From: an uncultured Muribaculaceae bacterium | Lineage (GTDB): Bacteria; Bacteroidota; Bacteroidia; Bacteroidales; Muribaculaceae | DNA: 64,000 nucleotides | Direction: 5' to 3' | Assembly (NCBI GenBank): GCA_910579995.1 | Contig: CAJTWH010000012.1 | Coordinates: 1-64,000, forward strand | Shown: positions 16,498 through 25,767 of the stretch, in pieces | Position numbering within the stretch: the first letter of the stretch is position 1 | Layout of the letters: each line of letters opens with the position of its first letter | Made by a program: the position numbers and the translations under genes | Notes under the pieces: generated by a model | Databases searched by the model: none | What the model saw: the letters and a program-made list of their open reading frames with translations, nothing else | Told to the model about the DNA's origin: nothing

Positions 16498-19392
16498 CTA
16501 TAATCTGATTTTGAGTGAAGACCTCTCACCGCCGATAAGGGCGACGGCAACAACGGTGCGGCCGAGGCCGAGACGGGTGATATCGAGAGAGTCGGCTTGC
16601 GCGCGGGCCAGAAGCACACCATCGAGTGAATATACTTCTATCGCCGAGGCTCCGGCGGCATGGAGCACGCCTGAAGCGTAGGTCAGCGCACCCGAAGCTG
16701 CAACGATGGTACTCACACCGGTGACATCGCCTCTCATTAAAAGCTCGAATGATTTCACCACAGTCTTGCCGGGCTCAACTGCATGGAAGCCAAGGTAATT
16801 CTTGCCTGCCGAGAGCGAGAAGTCGCTAACGAGAAGCTCTATATTCGCCTGAGTAGTTATTGCCGTGGCAGCCTCTGTAGAGATTGTGAAGGTGTGGGTA
16901 TAGTCTTCTTCTTTATCCGAGGCTGCGATAAGAGCCACGGCAGCAAGAGAGGCGGGCTCGGCTGAGCGCCCGGCAACGAGCTCTACATCTACAGTGCTCG
17001 CCTCGCCTATGACGATGTTGAGGGTGTAATAAGAGTTTGCCTCAAATTCGAGCATAGGCGTCAGGCCGTAGGCATTGATATCGCCCCAGCTCTTGGAGTA
17101 GGTGTAGTTGCCGTCGCTGTCGAGCTCCCACTCATACCATGAGTCGCCCAGCGGATTAAGGGTAGTCCAGTCGGCAAAGTCGCCGGCGGTATAGGGAATA
17201 CTTGTACCGGGACCGACGAAGACGCTTACGCTCATCGCCTCGTCTTCCGACTTACCGTTGGCATTATACACCTCTACAGAATAGTTGTAAATACCTTTCG
17301 TGTCGATATTTGCGTCGATATACTGTGAAGCTTCTCCGGGTACTATCCCATCGGTGACAGTGGCGATTTCAACGCCATCGCGGAGAATGACAGCCTTGGA
17401 TAGAGCAGCGAGAGTATTTCCGGCATTGTCGATGGTCGGGTTGGTCCAGCGCAAGGTTGCGCTCAGGCTGTTGTCGGCGGCAGCCTCTGCAGTGAGATCG
17501 GTTACAGCCACCGGCAGGACAGCTTGTTCTTCTATGGTGAGACCGCTGTATAAGAGATAATTGTAATACGAAGACTCTGAGTGATTTTTACCGCAATGAA
17601 GCACGGCGAAACTTACCTCGCCATCGGCCGTGGGCGCATAGACTACAGTATGCTCTGAGGCTGTATATGATTCATCATTCTCAATGCTTTCGAGAGCGGT
17701 GAAGCTCTCGGTGGTATGGCGGTTTGTGGCCACGCCGAGCTTATAGTCCATGCCCTGGCCGCCGACCTTGAAGGTGACACGGTAATATTTGCCGGCTTCC
17801 ACTGCGAAGTAGGGCGAGGCAATCATGTCGTTCATCTCGGTTTCGCTGTCGGGAACGATAGATTTGAATCGTTTCGACCAAGAAGAGTCATCGAGTATCC
17901 AGCCGGCGCCATCATTGTTTTCATCAACAATGGTATAAAGGTCTGTCACCGACGACACTGCATAGTCAAAGGTCTGAGAATAAGGCAAAGCTCCCACCGG
18001 ACGACCGACATAACCGGCCGACACTTCCATCGGATCTGAGTCAACATCGCAGCCATTGGCATTGTATACCACTACTTTATAGCGATATACACCGGGCTCT
18101 GCGACTGATTCATCGGCCCAAGCGGTAAATTGCCCCGGAGCAGGCCATGTGATGGTGTGAATGCACTCGCCGTTGCGGTAAATCTCAGCCTTGTCAAGCT
18201 CGGTCAGCGTGGCGCCCGAAGTAGTAGTCGAGGGATAGGTCCACGAGAGCGACACGGTAAGATCCTCATCCATAAGGTCAGGAACGACAACAAGGTCGCT
18301 TACCTGCGCCGGAACAGGCAGATCGGCCTTCACCTTTATGCCATAGACACGTATGCCCATAAACGAGCCTGATTCAGAGCAGGCACGCAAGGCGATATAG
18401 TATGTGCCGGCTTCAGCTATGTTGAAATACAGGCGGTCGGTGTCATTATCGAAACTGTCGCTTTGGTCGATTACACCGGCAGAGGTGAAAGTGGCGAAGT
18501 CTTTGGGGTCTGAGCCTATAAGCACTTCGAGTTTACCCTGCATATAGCGCTCGACATCAACCGCATACGCACCCGGAGCGGTAAATGCCACCGCAGGCGA
18601 TATGAGCCAGTTGTCTTCTTTGACTCCTTCGTTGCAGAACTCTATAAACTTGCTGAAGCTGTTGAATGTCCAGTCATGAGCCTGCCCGTCGGGGCCGGTG
18701 GCGTTGGTCCATTGACTGTAGACATCCTGCGAATCGAAGGTGACTATATAGGGCAGTTTGGCACCCTCGATATCATCTCCCGGCTGATCGGGGATATCGG
18801 GCCCGGGATTATCGCCGCCATCGGTGCTGATTGAGAAACCGGCGGCAAAAAGAGTATACATGTCGGCGGCGCTGTAGCAGTTGAGGCCGAAGTAGATTTC
18901 TCCGGTGACATCGGGCGTGAATGTGGCTGTGAAATGCTCGAAGTCGCCTTTGTTGACGTAATTATTCTTGTCGAGCACCACAGTACCGGCTTTCTGAGCC
19001 GACGAGTTGGGCTCGGCTGCGGCGGTGATACGGAAATTTTCTTTCTCCGAGCTTGAGCGCGGATCGGTGCGGAGCCATATACCGACGGTATATTCAGTGC
19101 CGGCGGTGACATCGATCGCCGGCGAGAAAAGCCAGCAGTTGGCAGCGTGGGAAGAATCGTAGGGCTTCATCGCACCTCCACGCACACCGACAGCTGCGAA
19201 TTGATCTGTCGTCGAGGCGTTGTCGTTTGCCCAGCCCTGACTACCCCTTACATCGTTGGCCGATGTCCAACCTTCATCCAGAGAGCTGTTTATATACAGG
19301 TCGGAGGCGTATGGCACCGGCGTGCCGGCCCATACACCGGCAATACCGGCGATGAGCAGCGACGCTATGCTTGTCAATATATTTTTTGTCAT
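16498..19392 (-). CDS. Large secreted protein with choice-of-anchor/FN3 modules and C-terminal sorting-like tail
   Basis: The 964-aa protein has a signal peptide (about 1-22, cleaved near VWA-G). Its body alternates jelly-roll choice-of-anchor J-like modules (starting near residues 25, 212, 470 and 720, each opening with a PY.xxF/DF segment) with fibronectin III-like modules (about 365-460 and 625-715). The last ~65 residues form a short beta domain with an EVYSLDGVLLARA strand, like the type IX secretion tail of Bacteroidetes. It is probably exported to the cell surface and may bind carbohydrate or host matrix; no catalytic motif is seen. It shares style with its upstream neighbour. Confidence 0.75.
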   Translation of the reverse strand: MTKNILTSIASLLIAGIAGVWAGTPVPYASDLYINSSLDEGWTSANDVRGSQGWANDNASTTDQFAAVGVRGGAMKPYDSSHAANCWLFSPAIDVTAGTEYTVGIWLRTDPRSSSEKENFRITAAAEPNSSAQKAGTVVLDKNNYVNKGDFEHFTATFTPDVTGEIYFGLNCYSAADMYTLFAAGFSISTDGGDNPGPDIPDQPGDDIEGAKLPYIVTFDSQDVYSQWTNATGPDGQAHDWTFNSFSKFIEFCNEGVKEDNWLISPAVAFTAPGAYAVDVERYMQGKLEVLIGSDPKDFATFTSAGVIDQSDSFDNDTDRLYFNIAEAGTYYIALRACSESGSFMGIRVYGIKVKADLPVPAQVSDLVVVPDLMDEDLTVSLSWTYPSTTTSGATLTELDKAEIYRNGECIHTITWPAPGQFTAWADESVAEPGVYRYKVVVYNANGCDVDSDPMEVSAGYVGRPVGALPYSQTFDYAVSSVTDLYTIVDENNDGAGWILDDSSWSKRFKSIVPDSETEMNDMIASPYFAVEAGKYYRVTFKVGGQGMDYKLGVATNRHTTESFTALESIENDESYTASEHTVVYAPTADGEVSFAVLHCGKNHSESSYYNYLLYSGLTIEEQAVLPVAVTDLTAEAAADNSLSATLRWTNPTIDNAGNTLAALSKAVILRDGVEIATVTDGIVPGEASQYIDANIDTKGIYNYSVEVYNANGKSEDEAMSVSVFVGPGTSIPYTAGDFADWTTLNPLGDSWYEWELDSDGNYTYSKSWGDINAYGLTPMLEFEANSYYTLNIVIGEASTVDVELVAGRSAEPASLAAVALIAASDKEEDYTHTFTISTEAATAITTQANIELLVSDFSLSAGKNYLGFHAVEPGKTVVKSFELLMRGDVTGVSTIVAASGALTYASGVLHAAGASAIEVYSLDGVLLARAQADSLDITRLGLGRTVVAVALIGGERSSLKIRL

Positions 19393-19403
19393 AAGGTTTT
19401 AAT

Positions 19404-19480
19404 GTTGGTTGTTTGTAGGCAGTGGTCAGCAAGTTAGTTTTTGCCAATCAATCACCTGCTGACCGCCACCCGGAAACTTA
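19404..19480. repeat. Dispersed intergenic element, short subtype, copy A
   Basis: It contains the core AGTTAGTTTTTGC(C/T)AATC shared with copy B at 31273-31350, flanked by GTTGGTTG-type and CCACCC-type arms. It lies just upstream of the 19392 start, where no promoter box is seen. Confidence 0.5.
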
Positions 19481-19569
19481 CTTAAGTTTAATAGGTTTAA
19501 GGAGTTTAAGTATTATTGTCACGACTAAACATTTTAAACTGCCTAAACCGCGCTGAGAACTTGAATAAA

Positions 19570-22500
19570 TTATTTCACTACGACTTTAGAAGCTTTACCG
19601 CCAGTTGCCGCGCGTACGATATATACACCGGCGGGTACTTCGAAAGTCTCCACTCCGGCCACGGCAGCAGCCGAAACGATGTGTTTGCCATCGATAGAGA
19701 AGATATCCACGGTAGTCTCGCCGGCTACGGTGATGGTTGAGTTGCCGCCGAACACTTTCACATTGTCGGCCGAGGCATCGTCGATACCGGAGCCGCGGGC
19801 GAATGTGGCGCGGAATTTGGTGTAGATACCGGGCATGTCGAAGCTCGTGCCGGTGAGGGGCTCTTCGCCGTTGAGGGTAAATGAGGCGAAGGTATAGCCT
19901 TGGTTGGGCACGGCCTCGATATTGATCTTGGAGTACTTGGGCACTTTTGAGCCGTGGGTGTAGACGTTGCCCTGCTCATCGGTGAGCACTACGGTGCCGT
20001 AAGGAGTGGCGATGATATCGAGATATGCGTTGTCGCAGTTGGCGTTGGAGCCTTGGTGCGAGGGAGTCCAGCCGCGGTCGAGTGCTATCGAAGAGTCTGC
20101 GCCGGTGCCGTCGTTCTCGGCTTTGTCAAGGCCTTGGACTACAGCGAGGTTATACGACAGCTGTGTGCCTTGGTCGTCGTCGCCGGGCGCACGCTCGGGA
20201 AGCAGATAATATACATCGTTGAGCTGCTCGGCAGTCATGCCGTTGCCGTTGATGTAGAGGCGGCGCAGATTTGAGATAGCCGACAGGTCAAGAGCCGTGA
20301 ATCTGTTGTTAGAGAGCATGGCCGTGGTCAGGCCGGTATTTTTGCTCAGGTCGAGAGTCTCGAGTTCGTTGCCGTCGACACTGAGGTCGTAGAGCGACTT
20401 CTGAGCCGTGATATCAAGCGATGTGAGCTTGTTGCGGGCCAGATCAAGAGTTTCGAGAATAGTGTTTTTGCTAAGGTCGATACTTGTCAGGTCGTTGCCA
20501 TTGACATTGAGCCAGCGCAGATACGGGTTCTTGCTCAGGTCAAGAGTTGTGAGTTTATTCTGCTTCACATTGAGATATTGCAGGATAGGCAGACAGGTGA
20601 CATCCAGCGATGTGAGCTGTGCTATTCCTTCCTCTTCATCGCCGTAGCCGTCGCTGTAGGCCTCGAGCCACATAAGGTTGGGGGTATGGCTGAGGTCTAT
20701 CTCCTTGAGCAATGTATAGCTCAGGTCAAGCACCTCAAGGTTGGGAGCGCCTGAGAGGTCGATGGTCGAGATGGGGTTGAAATAAGCGTTGAGGAGCTTG
20801 AGATTGTCAGCCTGCGAGAGGTCGATGGCTGTGATTTTATTGTCCCACAGGCCAAACCACTCGGCTACATCGCCGTAGCCCGACACGTCGAGACCAGCCA
20901 CATTGCCATAGATTGTAATGGTGCTTCCGGCGGCGGACCCGTCGATACGCGAGCCTTTAAGCTCGGCATAGCCTTCGGTATAGCTGTTTTGGCCGGTATA
21001 TGGGGTGCGAGAGCCGGTGCCCCAGTCAACCTCTACGGTGCCGTTGTTCTCTACCGTATTGACAAGCATTGAAATCGTGGTGCCGGGAGTGGTGACGAAG
21101 CTTATCGAATTTTCGAGGCCTGTGAAGTTTACTGCCAGCTCGCTATCGCCGCTGACAACAAACCAAGGCGACGAAATCGTCTTGCCGTTTACTGTAATGC
21201 TCTGGAATTTCTTGCCTTCTTCGGGATAGGTGTAGACACACATGGGCACACCGGTGAGTGCTGTGCCGTCGACCGACTTGATTGATTGGAAATAAAGCGG
21301 TTGCCACTGTGCGATGACAAATTTGCCTCCGGCAGTGGAGTATTCGGTAAGGTCATAGTCGAGACCCATGCCGAAGATGGGATACAGACGGTCGAGATGG
21401 CCGGCTATCTTGTTGCCGGTGGGAGTGGCGTTTTTGAGAGTGATTGCGGCGTCGGAGTGTTTTGCCGTTCCGTCGCCTTTGATATCGCATACCCACTTCA
21501 TATCGATGCTTGTGGCGTAGCCGATATCGGCAGTCTCGGCATTAGAGCCGCTGAGCAGCAGGGTGGGGTCGGGAGAATAAGAGCTCTTGCCTTCGGGGAG
21601 GGTGTGGATGGTGTAGTCCATTGTCTCACCGGTGAAATTGGGGCAGTTGCGCAGGTCGATGACTTCCATACGTGAAGCCTGCTGGCCGTTGAAATCAACA
21701 AACTCGAGCAAGGTGTTGGACGCCTTGAAGCTCTTGAGGTAAGAGGCATTCATAAGCATTACACGCGATATCTGGGTATCTGAGATGTTGAGAGTCTGTA
21801 TGCCCGGGAAATTATCCACATCTATTGATGTGATAGGGTTGCCTGAAATATTGAGCGTGCGCAGATTCTTATTGTTGCCAAGATCGAGGCTCGAGATATT
21901 ATTGCCCGACACATTGAGGTAGGTCAGCTCGGTGGCTTGTGCCACATCAAGCGAGGTGAAGCCGTTGTTGGCGATGTCAATGCTCTCAAGTTTGGGGCAG
22001 CCGGTAATGTCGAGCGACTTGATACCGCGGTTGTTGGCGATGTTGATACTTGTGAGCGAGGGGTAATCGCCCAGAGCGAACGGCTCATCATCGCCGGCGC
22101 TCATAAGCTCGTTGTTGGCGAGGTCGAGCACACGCAGATTGGGCATGCTTACAGGATAGAAGTGGGCGAGATCGCAGTTGTTGAGGTTGATACTCACATA
22201 CGACTTGCGGCTCTCCTCGGGCAGGCAGATAAACACTGAGCCGAGGCGCGGGCAATCGTTGGCGGTGACATATTCGAGCACCTCCATATAGCGAAGGTCG
22301 ATACATACGATATCGCTGTTGTCGCTGATATTGAGGTTGGTGAGAGTGGCGGCGCAGTTTTCGAGCGAGAGGGTGGTGTTTTCGTATACACTGTTCTGCA
22401 GCTTGTTGTGCGACAAGGTGAGCCGCTCGAGCGGAACTATATCCTTGAGTTCGAAGCTCACAAGTTCGTTCTTGCTCATGTTGAGGTCGGTAAGATACGA

Positions 22501-22815
22501 CATGCCCGAGATCTCGGCAGCCGTAAGCTTGAGGTCTTCGAGGGTGGCCTCGGTGATATTGCCGCTGATAGTAATGTTCTCGCCGGCGACAGTGCCCTCA
22601 ATCCAGCGGTTGTAGGCCATCTGAGAGGGGTCTACGGTATATTTGATTTCCTGACCGTTACCCCAGTCAATGCCGACCGGTGCTGTAGCAGACTTCGTGT
22701 TGAGCAAAATCTTGACTTTAGTTCCCGTCTCAAGAGCGGTGGTGAGTGTCATGGTGCCTGCACTCGCCGTGATTGCCGATAATGCCAGCAATGAATTGAG
22801 TAATAGTTTTTTCAT
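19570..22815 (-). CDS. Secreted leucine-rich-repeat surface protein with internal duplication
   Basis: The 1081-aa protein has a signal peptide (about 1-19, ITASAG). Two halves repeat the same order. A beta module with an IDWGNG or VDWGTG turn (about 20-100 and 575-650) is followed by a leucine-rich-repeat block of LxxLxLxxNxL type (about 100-400 and 655-870). Then come an InlB-type B-repeat (about 925-1005, with the GYTFASFTLNG pattern) and a C-terminal sorting-like tail (about 1020-1081). Such proteins are surface-exposed binders. A consensus promoter precedes it on the minus strand. The same WG(N/D)G-plus-LRR idea recurs in the protein at the window end. Confidence 0.82.
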   Translation of the reverse strand: MKKLLLNSLLALSAITASAGTMTLTTALETGTKVKILLNTKSATAPVGIDWGNGQEIKYTVDPSQMAYNRWIEGTVAGENITISGNITEATLEDLKLTAAEISGMSYLTDLNMSKNELVSFELKDIVPLERLTLSHNKLQNSVYENTTLSLENCAATLTNLNISDNSDIVCIDLRYMEVLEYVTANDCPRLGSVFICLPEESRKSYVSINLNNCDLAHFYPVSMPNLRVLDLANNELMSAGDDEPFALGDYPSLTSINIANNRGIKSLDITGCPKLESIDIANNGFTSLDVAQATELTYLNVSGNNISSLDLGNNKNLRTLNISGNPITSIDVDNFPGIQTLNISDTQISRVMLMNASYLKSFKASNTLLEFVDFNGQQASRMEVIDLRNCPNFTGETMDYTIHTLPEGKSSYSPDPTLLLSGSNAETADIGYATSIDMKWVCDIKGDGTAKHSDAAITLKNATPTGNKIAGHLDRLYPIFGMGLDYDLTEYSTAGGKFVIAQWQPLYFQSIKSVDGTALTGVPMCVYTYPEEGKKFQSITVNGKTISSPWFVVSGDSELAVNFTGLENSISFVTTPGTTISMLVNTVENNGTVEVDWGTGSRTPYTGQNSYTEGYAELKGSRIDGSAAGSTITIYGNVAGLDVSGYGDVAEWFGLWDNKITAIDLSQADNLKLLNAYFNPISTIDLSGAPNLEVLDLSYTLLKEIDLSHTPNLMWLEAYSDGYGDEEEGIAQLTSLDVTCLPILQYLNVKQNKLTTLDLSKNPYLRWLNVNGNDLTSIDLSKNTILETLDLARNKLTSLDITAQKSLYDLSVDGNELETLDLSKNTGLTTAMLSNNRFTALDLSAISNLRRLYINGNGMTAEQLNDVYYLLPERAPGDDDQGTQLSYNLAVVQGLDKAENDGTGADSSIALDRGWTPSHQGSNANCDNAYLDIIATPYGTVVLTDEQGNVYTHGSKVPKYSKINIEAVPNQGYTFASFTLNGEEPLTGTSFDMPGIYTKFRATFARGSGIDDASADNVKVFGGNSTITVAGETTVDIFSIDGKHIVSAAAVAGVETFEVPAGVYIVRAATGGKASKVVVK

Positions 22816-22881
22816 TCAGAATTATTTTTAGAAATGTTTGCAGGTATGCTTATTGATTGATCTTAATAGTTGTATTGCGCA

Positions 22882-22913
22882 CAAAATTATGCAAACCGAC
22901 GCAATTATACAAA
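22882..22913 (-). promoter_or_regulatory. Promoter of the LRR protein gene
   Basis: On the minus strand TTTG (22913-22910), a 20-base spacer, then TAATTTTG (22889-22882). The leader is about 65 bases. Confidence 0.65.
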
Positions 22914-23059
22914 TATTTTTATCAAAAAGAGCACATTTTATCTTAACAACCATCCACAAGGATAATTTTTGCGTAAATTTTACATAATTTTGCCACTTCA
23001 CAGCACAAAGCCGTCTTTATTATATCTGCGGGCGGCGAACAAAAGACATGCATTTTTTG

Positions 23060-23091
23060 TTGTCATATTGCATTATTTTTACGTAACTTTG
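23060..23091 (+). promoter_or_regulatory. Promoter of the endonuclease I gene
   Basis: TTG at 23060-23062, a 21-base spacer, TAACTTTG at 23084-23091, and an ATG at 23120. Confidence 0.6.
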
Positions 23092-23119
23092 CTAATCCTA
23101 AGAAAAATAACGAATCGAC

Positions 23120-24778
23120 ATGAAATTCATCACACGTATGTCAATGTTGGCCCTTGCTCTGTCGGGCTACTGCATATCGGGCGCTGAAGCTCCCGCCGGC
23201 TACTACAGCTCTCTCAACGGCAAGAGCGAAGGTGAGCTCAAAACGGCTGTATATAATCTGATACACAACTTCACAAAGGTATCATCCTATTCCAACCTGC
23301 CTCAGTATTTCCAGAAGACGGATGTCTACCCCGACTCGCGCCGCTGGTGGGACATGTATTCCGATATACCGTTCTACGCCCCGTCGTTCTCCGGGCTCAA
23401 CCGTGAGCACTCATTCCCCAAAAGCTGGTGGGGCAGCTTGACCACCGTTGGCGCATACGTAGACCTCAACCACCTTTATCCTTCTGAGATGAAAGCCAAT
23501 ACAGCCAAGAGCAACTATCCGCTTGGCGAGGTTGACCGCGACAAAGCTCTAAAATTCGACAATGGCGTGTGCTACGTCGGCAACCCGGTGCGCGGTCAAG
23601 GCGGCGGCGCAGGATATGTGTTCGAGCCTAACGAAGAGTATAAAGGCGACTTCGCCCGCACTTATTTCTATATGGCCACCTGCTATCAGGACCTCACATG
23701 GAAATATACATATATGGTAGACCAGAACCTCTACCCCACTCTTACCCCTTGGGCGGTTACCATGCTTCTCAAATGGCACCGCGAAGACCCTGTGAGCCAG
23801 AAAGAAACCGACCGTAATGAGGAAGTCTACAAGATTCAGGGCAACCGCAACCCCTTTATCGACATGCCGGAGCTTGCCGAATATATCTGGGGCACAAAAG
23901 TGGGCGAGAACTTCACTCCCGGCGGCGTGGTGGTAGAGCCTGTTGGCGACCCCGAGCTCGTTGCGCCCACTACGGGCATGGAGCTGCAATTCGGTCAGGT
24001 AGCCGAGGGCAAATCGCTTGTTTCCAAGGTATTTGTAAAGACTCTGAATGTGCAGAAGAGTGTGTCGGTATCAATATATTCGGGCGACAATGGCATGTTT
24101 ACCATCCCCGGTACCACTATAGCAGCCAGCCTCACCAACGCCGAAGGCGGCTATTGGCTCAATGTCACCTATAAGCCTACGGCTCTTGGCGAGCACACAT
24201 CGCGCCTGCTCTTCGACTGGGGCGAAGGATCGCGCGGCCTTGCCCTCCACGGCGAGTGTCTGCCCGTGCCCACTCTTACCGCATGTACTGCCACAAACCC
24301 GACGAATATCGAAGCTGACCGCTACACTGCCAACTGGACCTCTCCCGCCGATGAGGTAATCGACTACTACATGGTGACACGCACACGCTACGTAGGCTCA
24401 AACTCTTACGAGGAGAAACTGCCCGCCGAAGACAACTACCTTGAAATCACCGGTTTTGACGAATCCGATACGGAGGCATACTATGTAGAATCGGTGCGAC
24501 TGGAGACCTATTCGCCCAAATCAAACGTGGTATTCGTAAACCACAGCGGCATAAGCGGTGTTGACGTCGACGAGCCCCTTATCGTGCGCGGCTTCAACGG
24601 CTTCCTGCGTATCGACGTGGCCGCTCCGCAGACAAACTGCCGTATCTACGACATGAGCGGCCGTCAGCTGCGCCTGATAGAGAGTGTTGACTTCAACCTC
24701 GACATCGACATGCCCGCCGGTATCTACCTTATCACCACCGACCAGCACAGCACCCCGGCCAAGGCAATCGTCCGCTGA
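23120..24778 (+). CDS. Secreted endonuclease I-family nuclease with sorting-like tail
   Basis: The 552-aa protein has an N-terminal signal peptide (about 1-22). Residues about 27-265 form the endonuclease I/NucM (beta-beta-alpha-metal) domain; NREHSFPKSWW places the catalytic histidine at 97, and DLNHLYP and NRNPFIDMPELAEYIWG are further family motifs. Next comes an immunoglobulin-like module (about 285-375), a fibronectin-like segment, and a C-terminal tail with GFNGFLRID and CRIYDMSGRQLR of the type IX sorting kind. It should degrade extracellular DNA or RNA, for nutrition or biofilm turnover. It ends two bases before the left inverted repeat of the transposase unit. Confidence 0.88.
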   Translation: MKFITRMSMLALALSGYCISGAEAPAGYYSSLNGKSEGELKTAVYNLIHNFTKVSSYSNLPQYFQKTDVYPDSRRWWDMYSDIPFYAPSFSGLNREHSFPKSWWGSLTTVGAYVDLNHLYPSEMKANTAKSNYPLGEVDRDKALKFDNGVCYVGNPVRGQGGGAGYVFEPNEEYKGDFARTYFYMATCYQDLTWKYTYMVDQNLYPTLTPWAVTMLLKWHREDPVSQKETDRNEEVYKIQGNRNPFIDMPELAEYIWGTKVGENFTPGGVVVEPVGDPELVAPTTGMELQFGQVAEGKSLVSKVFVKTLNVQKSVSVSIYSGDNGMFTIPGTTIAASLTNAEGGYWLNVTYKPTALGEHTSRLLFDWGEGSRGLALHGECLPVPTLTACTATNPTNIEADRYTANWTSPADEVIDYYMVTRTRYVGSNSYEEKLPAEDNYLEITGFDESDTEAYYVESVRLETYSPKSNVVFVNHSGISGVDVDEPLIVRGFNGFLRIDVAAPQTNCRIYDMSGRQLRLIESVDFNLDIDMPAGIYLITTDQHSTPAKAIVR

Positions 24779-24780
24779 CA

Positions 24781-24819
24781 CCCGCGGGAGCTCCCCTCCC
24801 GCCATGGACGAAAGTACTA
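24781..24819. repeat. Left inverted repeat of the transposase unit (REP-like)
   Basis: The 39 bases match 25726-25764 in inverted orientation with one mismatch. It can fold GCGGGAG/CTCCCGC on itself and contains CCATGGAC. Its inner end carries the TAG stop codon of the transposase gene. Confidence 0.85.
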
Positions 24820-25722
24820 ATATTTCAAGACATAACTTATAGCGGTGCTCATTGCCAAGCTCTCGGCAAGGTCGTTCATCGCCAAAGCCTCGGCCCGGCT
24901 GAGCCTGCCATTATTGGGGGCGCCTGTTGATAAAACCAGCAGGCGCCCTTCTGCGCACAGGTCAAAAAGTACTCCAGCCGGCTTGAAGCGGTCATCAAGG
25001 TAATCCCGCGTAAGCAAGATGATATTGCCGCCGTTTTCTATCGCGTAATCTCTCACCTCCCTTTCGGCCGGGCTGATAAAGGGAGAAATCAATACACCGC
25101 CTTCCCGCACAGTCTCTTCCCATTGTAATCTACGTCGTGTCAGCTCTTCTGTCGAGAACCTGCGGCTTATTCTTACCGCAGCCTTGCAAGGTTGCTTCAG
25201 AAGCATGAAATTGCCGAAGGCATGATAAATATTTCCATCAATATCTATTTTCACTGGCCGCCTGAAAAGATTCGCATGTTCGCGTTTTATGAGTAGCCGG
25301 CGAGGGTTGTCTTTCACATAATCAATCATGTTTCTCAATTGATTCTTTCGTCGCAAAATGCGGTCGTGAAAGCCGCTTTCAAATAACGACCTGCCGTAGG
25401 CACGCGTGCAGTTGCCTGTAAACCGGGCTATAAGCTCTCCGAGGTGGTAGTCGGTGGTGCTCATTATGTCTATCACAAAGTGAATGTGGTCAGGCATAAT
25501 GATATATTGAAGCAAACGAGCTTGCGGAAACTCTTTTGGAATTATCCGCAAACTCGTCTTTATTATTTCTCCGATGTCTGTGGCAAGCGAATACGCCTGC
25601 TTGCCTTTACCTGAAATGACAGCGAAATCGGGTATTCCCGGTGCCTTCGAGATTGTCACCAAGTATATGCTCTTGCTGCGGTAATCATGCAAAGGGCAGC
25701 GTATTTTGTGGTAATAGGTCAT
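24817..25722 (-). CDS. REP-associated tyrosine transposase (RAYT/Y1 family) with C-terminal extension
   Basis: A 301-aa Y1-type HUH enzyme. The HUH motif is H79-I-H81 in IIMPDHIHFVI, and the probable nucleophile is Y135 in IDYVKDNPRR, the usual YxxNNP position. Such enzymes nick single-stranded REP hairpins. The gene is bracketed by near-perfect 39-base inverted repeats, one overlapping its stop and one ending three bases before its start. Residues from about 185 on (ISPFISPAEREVRDYAIENG and IILLTRDYLDDRFKPAG) form an extra domain not needed for Y1 chemistry, with a Rossmann-like pattern. Codon use is less GC-rich than in the neighbours. No promoter box is evident. Confidence 0.85.
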   Translation of the reverse strand: MTYYHKIRCPLHDYRSKSIYLVTISKAPGIPDFAVISGKGKQAYSLATDIGEIIKTSLRIIPKEFPQARLLQYIIMPDHIHFVIDIMSTTDYHLGELIARFTGNCTRAYGRSLFESGFHDRILRRKNQLRNMIDYVKDNPRRLLIKREHANLFRRPVKIDIDGNIYHAFGNFMLLKQPCKAAVRISRRFSTEELTRRRLQWEETVREGGVLISPFISPAEREVRDYAIENGGNIILLTRDYLDDRFKPAGVLFDLCAEGRLLVLSTGAPNNGRLSRAEALAMNDLAESLAMSTAISYVLKY

Positions 25723-25725
25723 CTA

Positions 25726-25764
25726 TAGTACTTTCGTCCATGGCGGGAGCGGAGCTCCCGCGGG
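25726..25764. repeat. Right inverted repeat of the transposase unit (REP-like)
   Basis: It is the reverse complement of 24781-24819 except for one base (38 of 39). The hairpin GCGGGAG-CGGAG-CTCCCGC is intact here. It starts three bases upstream of the transposase ATG and ends three bases from the FtsE stop codon. Confidence 0.85.
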
Positions 25765-25767
25765 GCG

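Larger units (their letters stand above)
22816..23119. other. Divergent promoter region between LRR protein and endonuclease genes
   Basis: The 304-base AT-rich gap holds only the two outward promoters (22882-22913 minus and 23060-23091 plus). No additional open frame or hairpin stands out. Confidence 0.6.

Noticed and set aside
20200..22400. Periodic ~63-base pattern on the minus strand
   Set aside because: It reflects the ~21-residue leucine-rich repeats of the encoded protein.
24817..25722. Ordinary insertion sequence of the IS200/IS605 type
   Set aside because: The IS200/IS605 elements have subterminal hairpins and no long terminal inverted repeats; the symmetrical REP-like arms and extended protein fit the RAYT class better.
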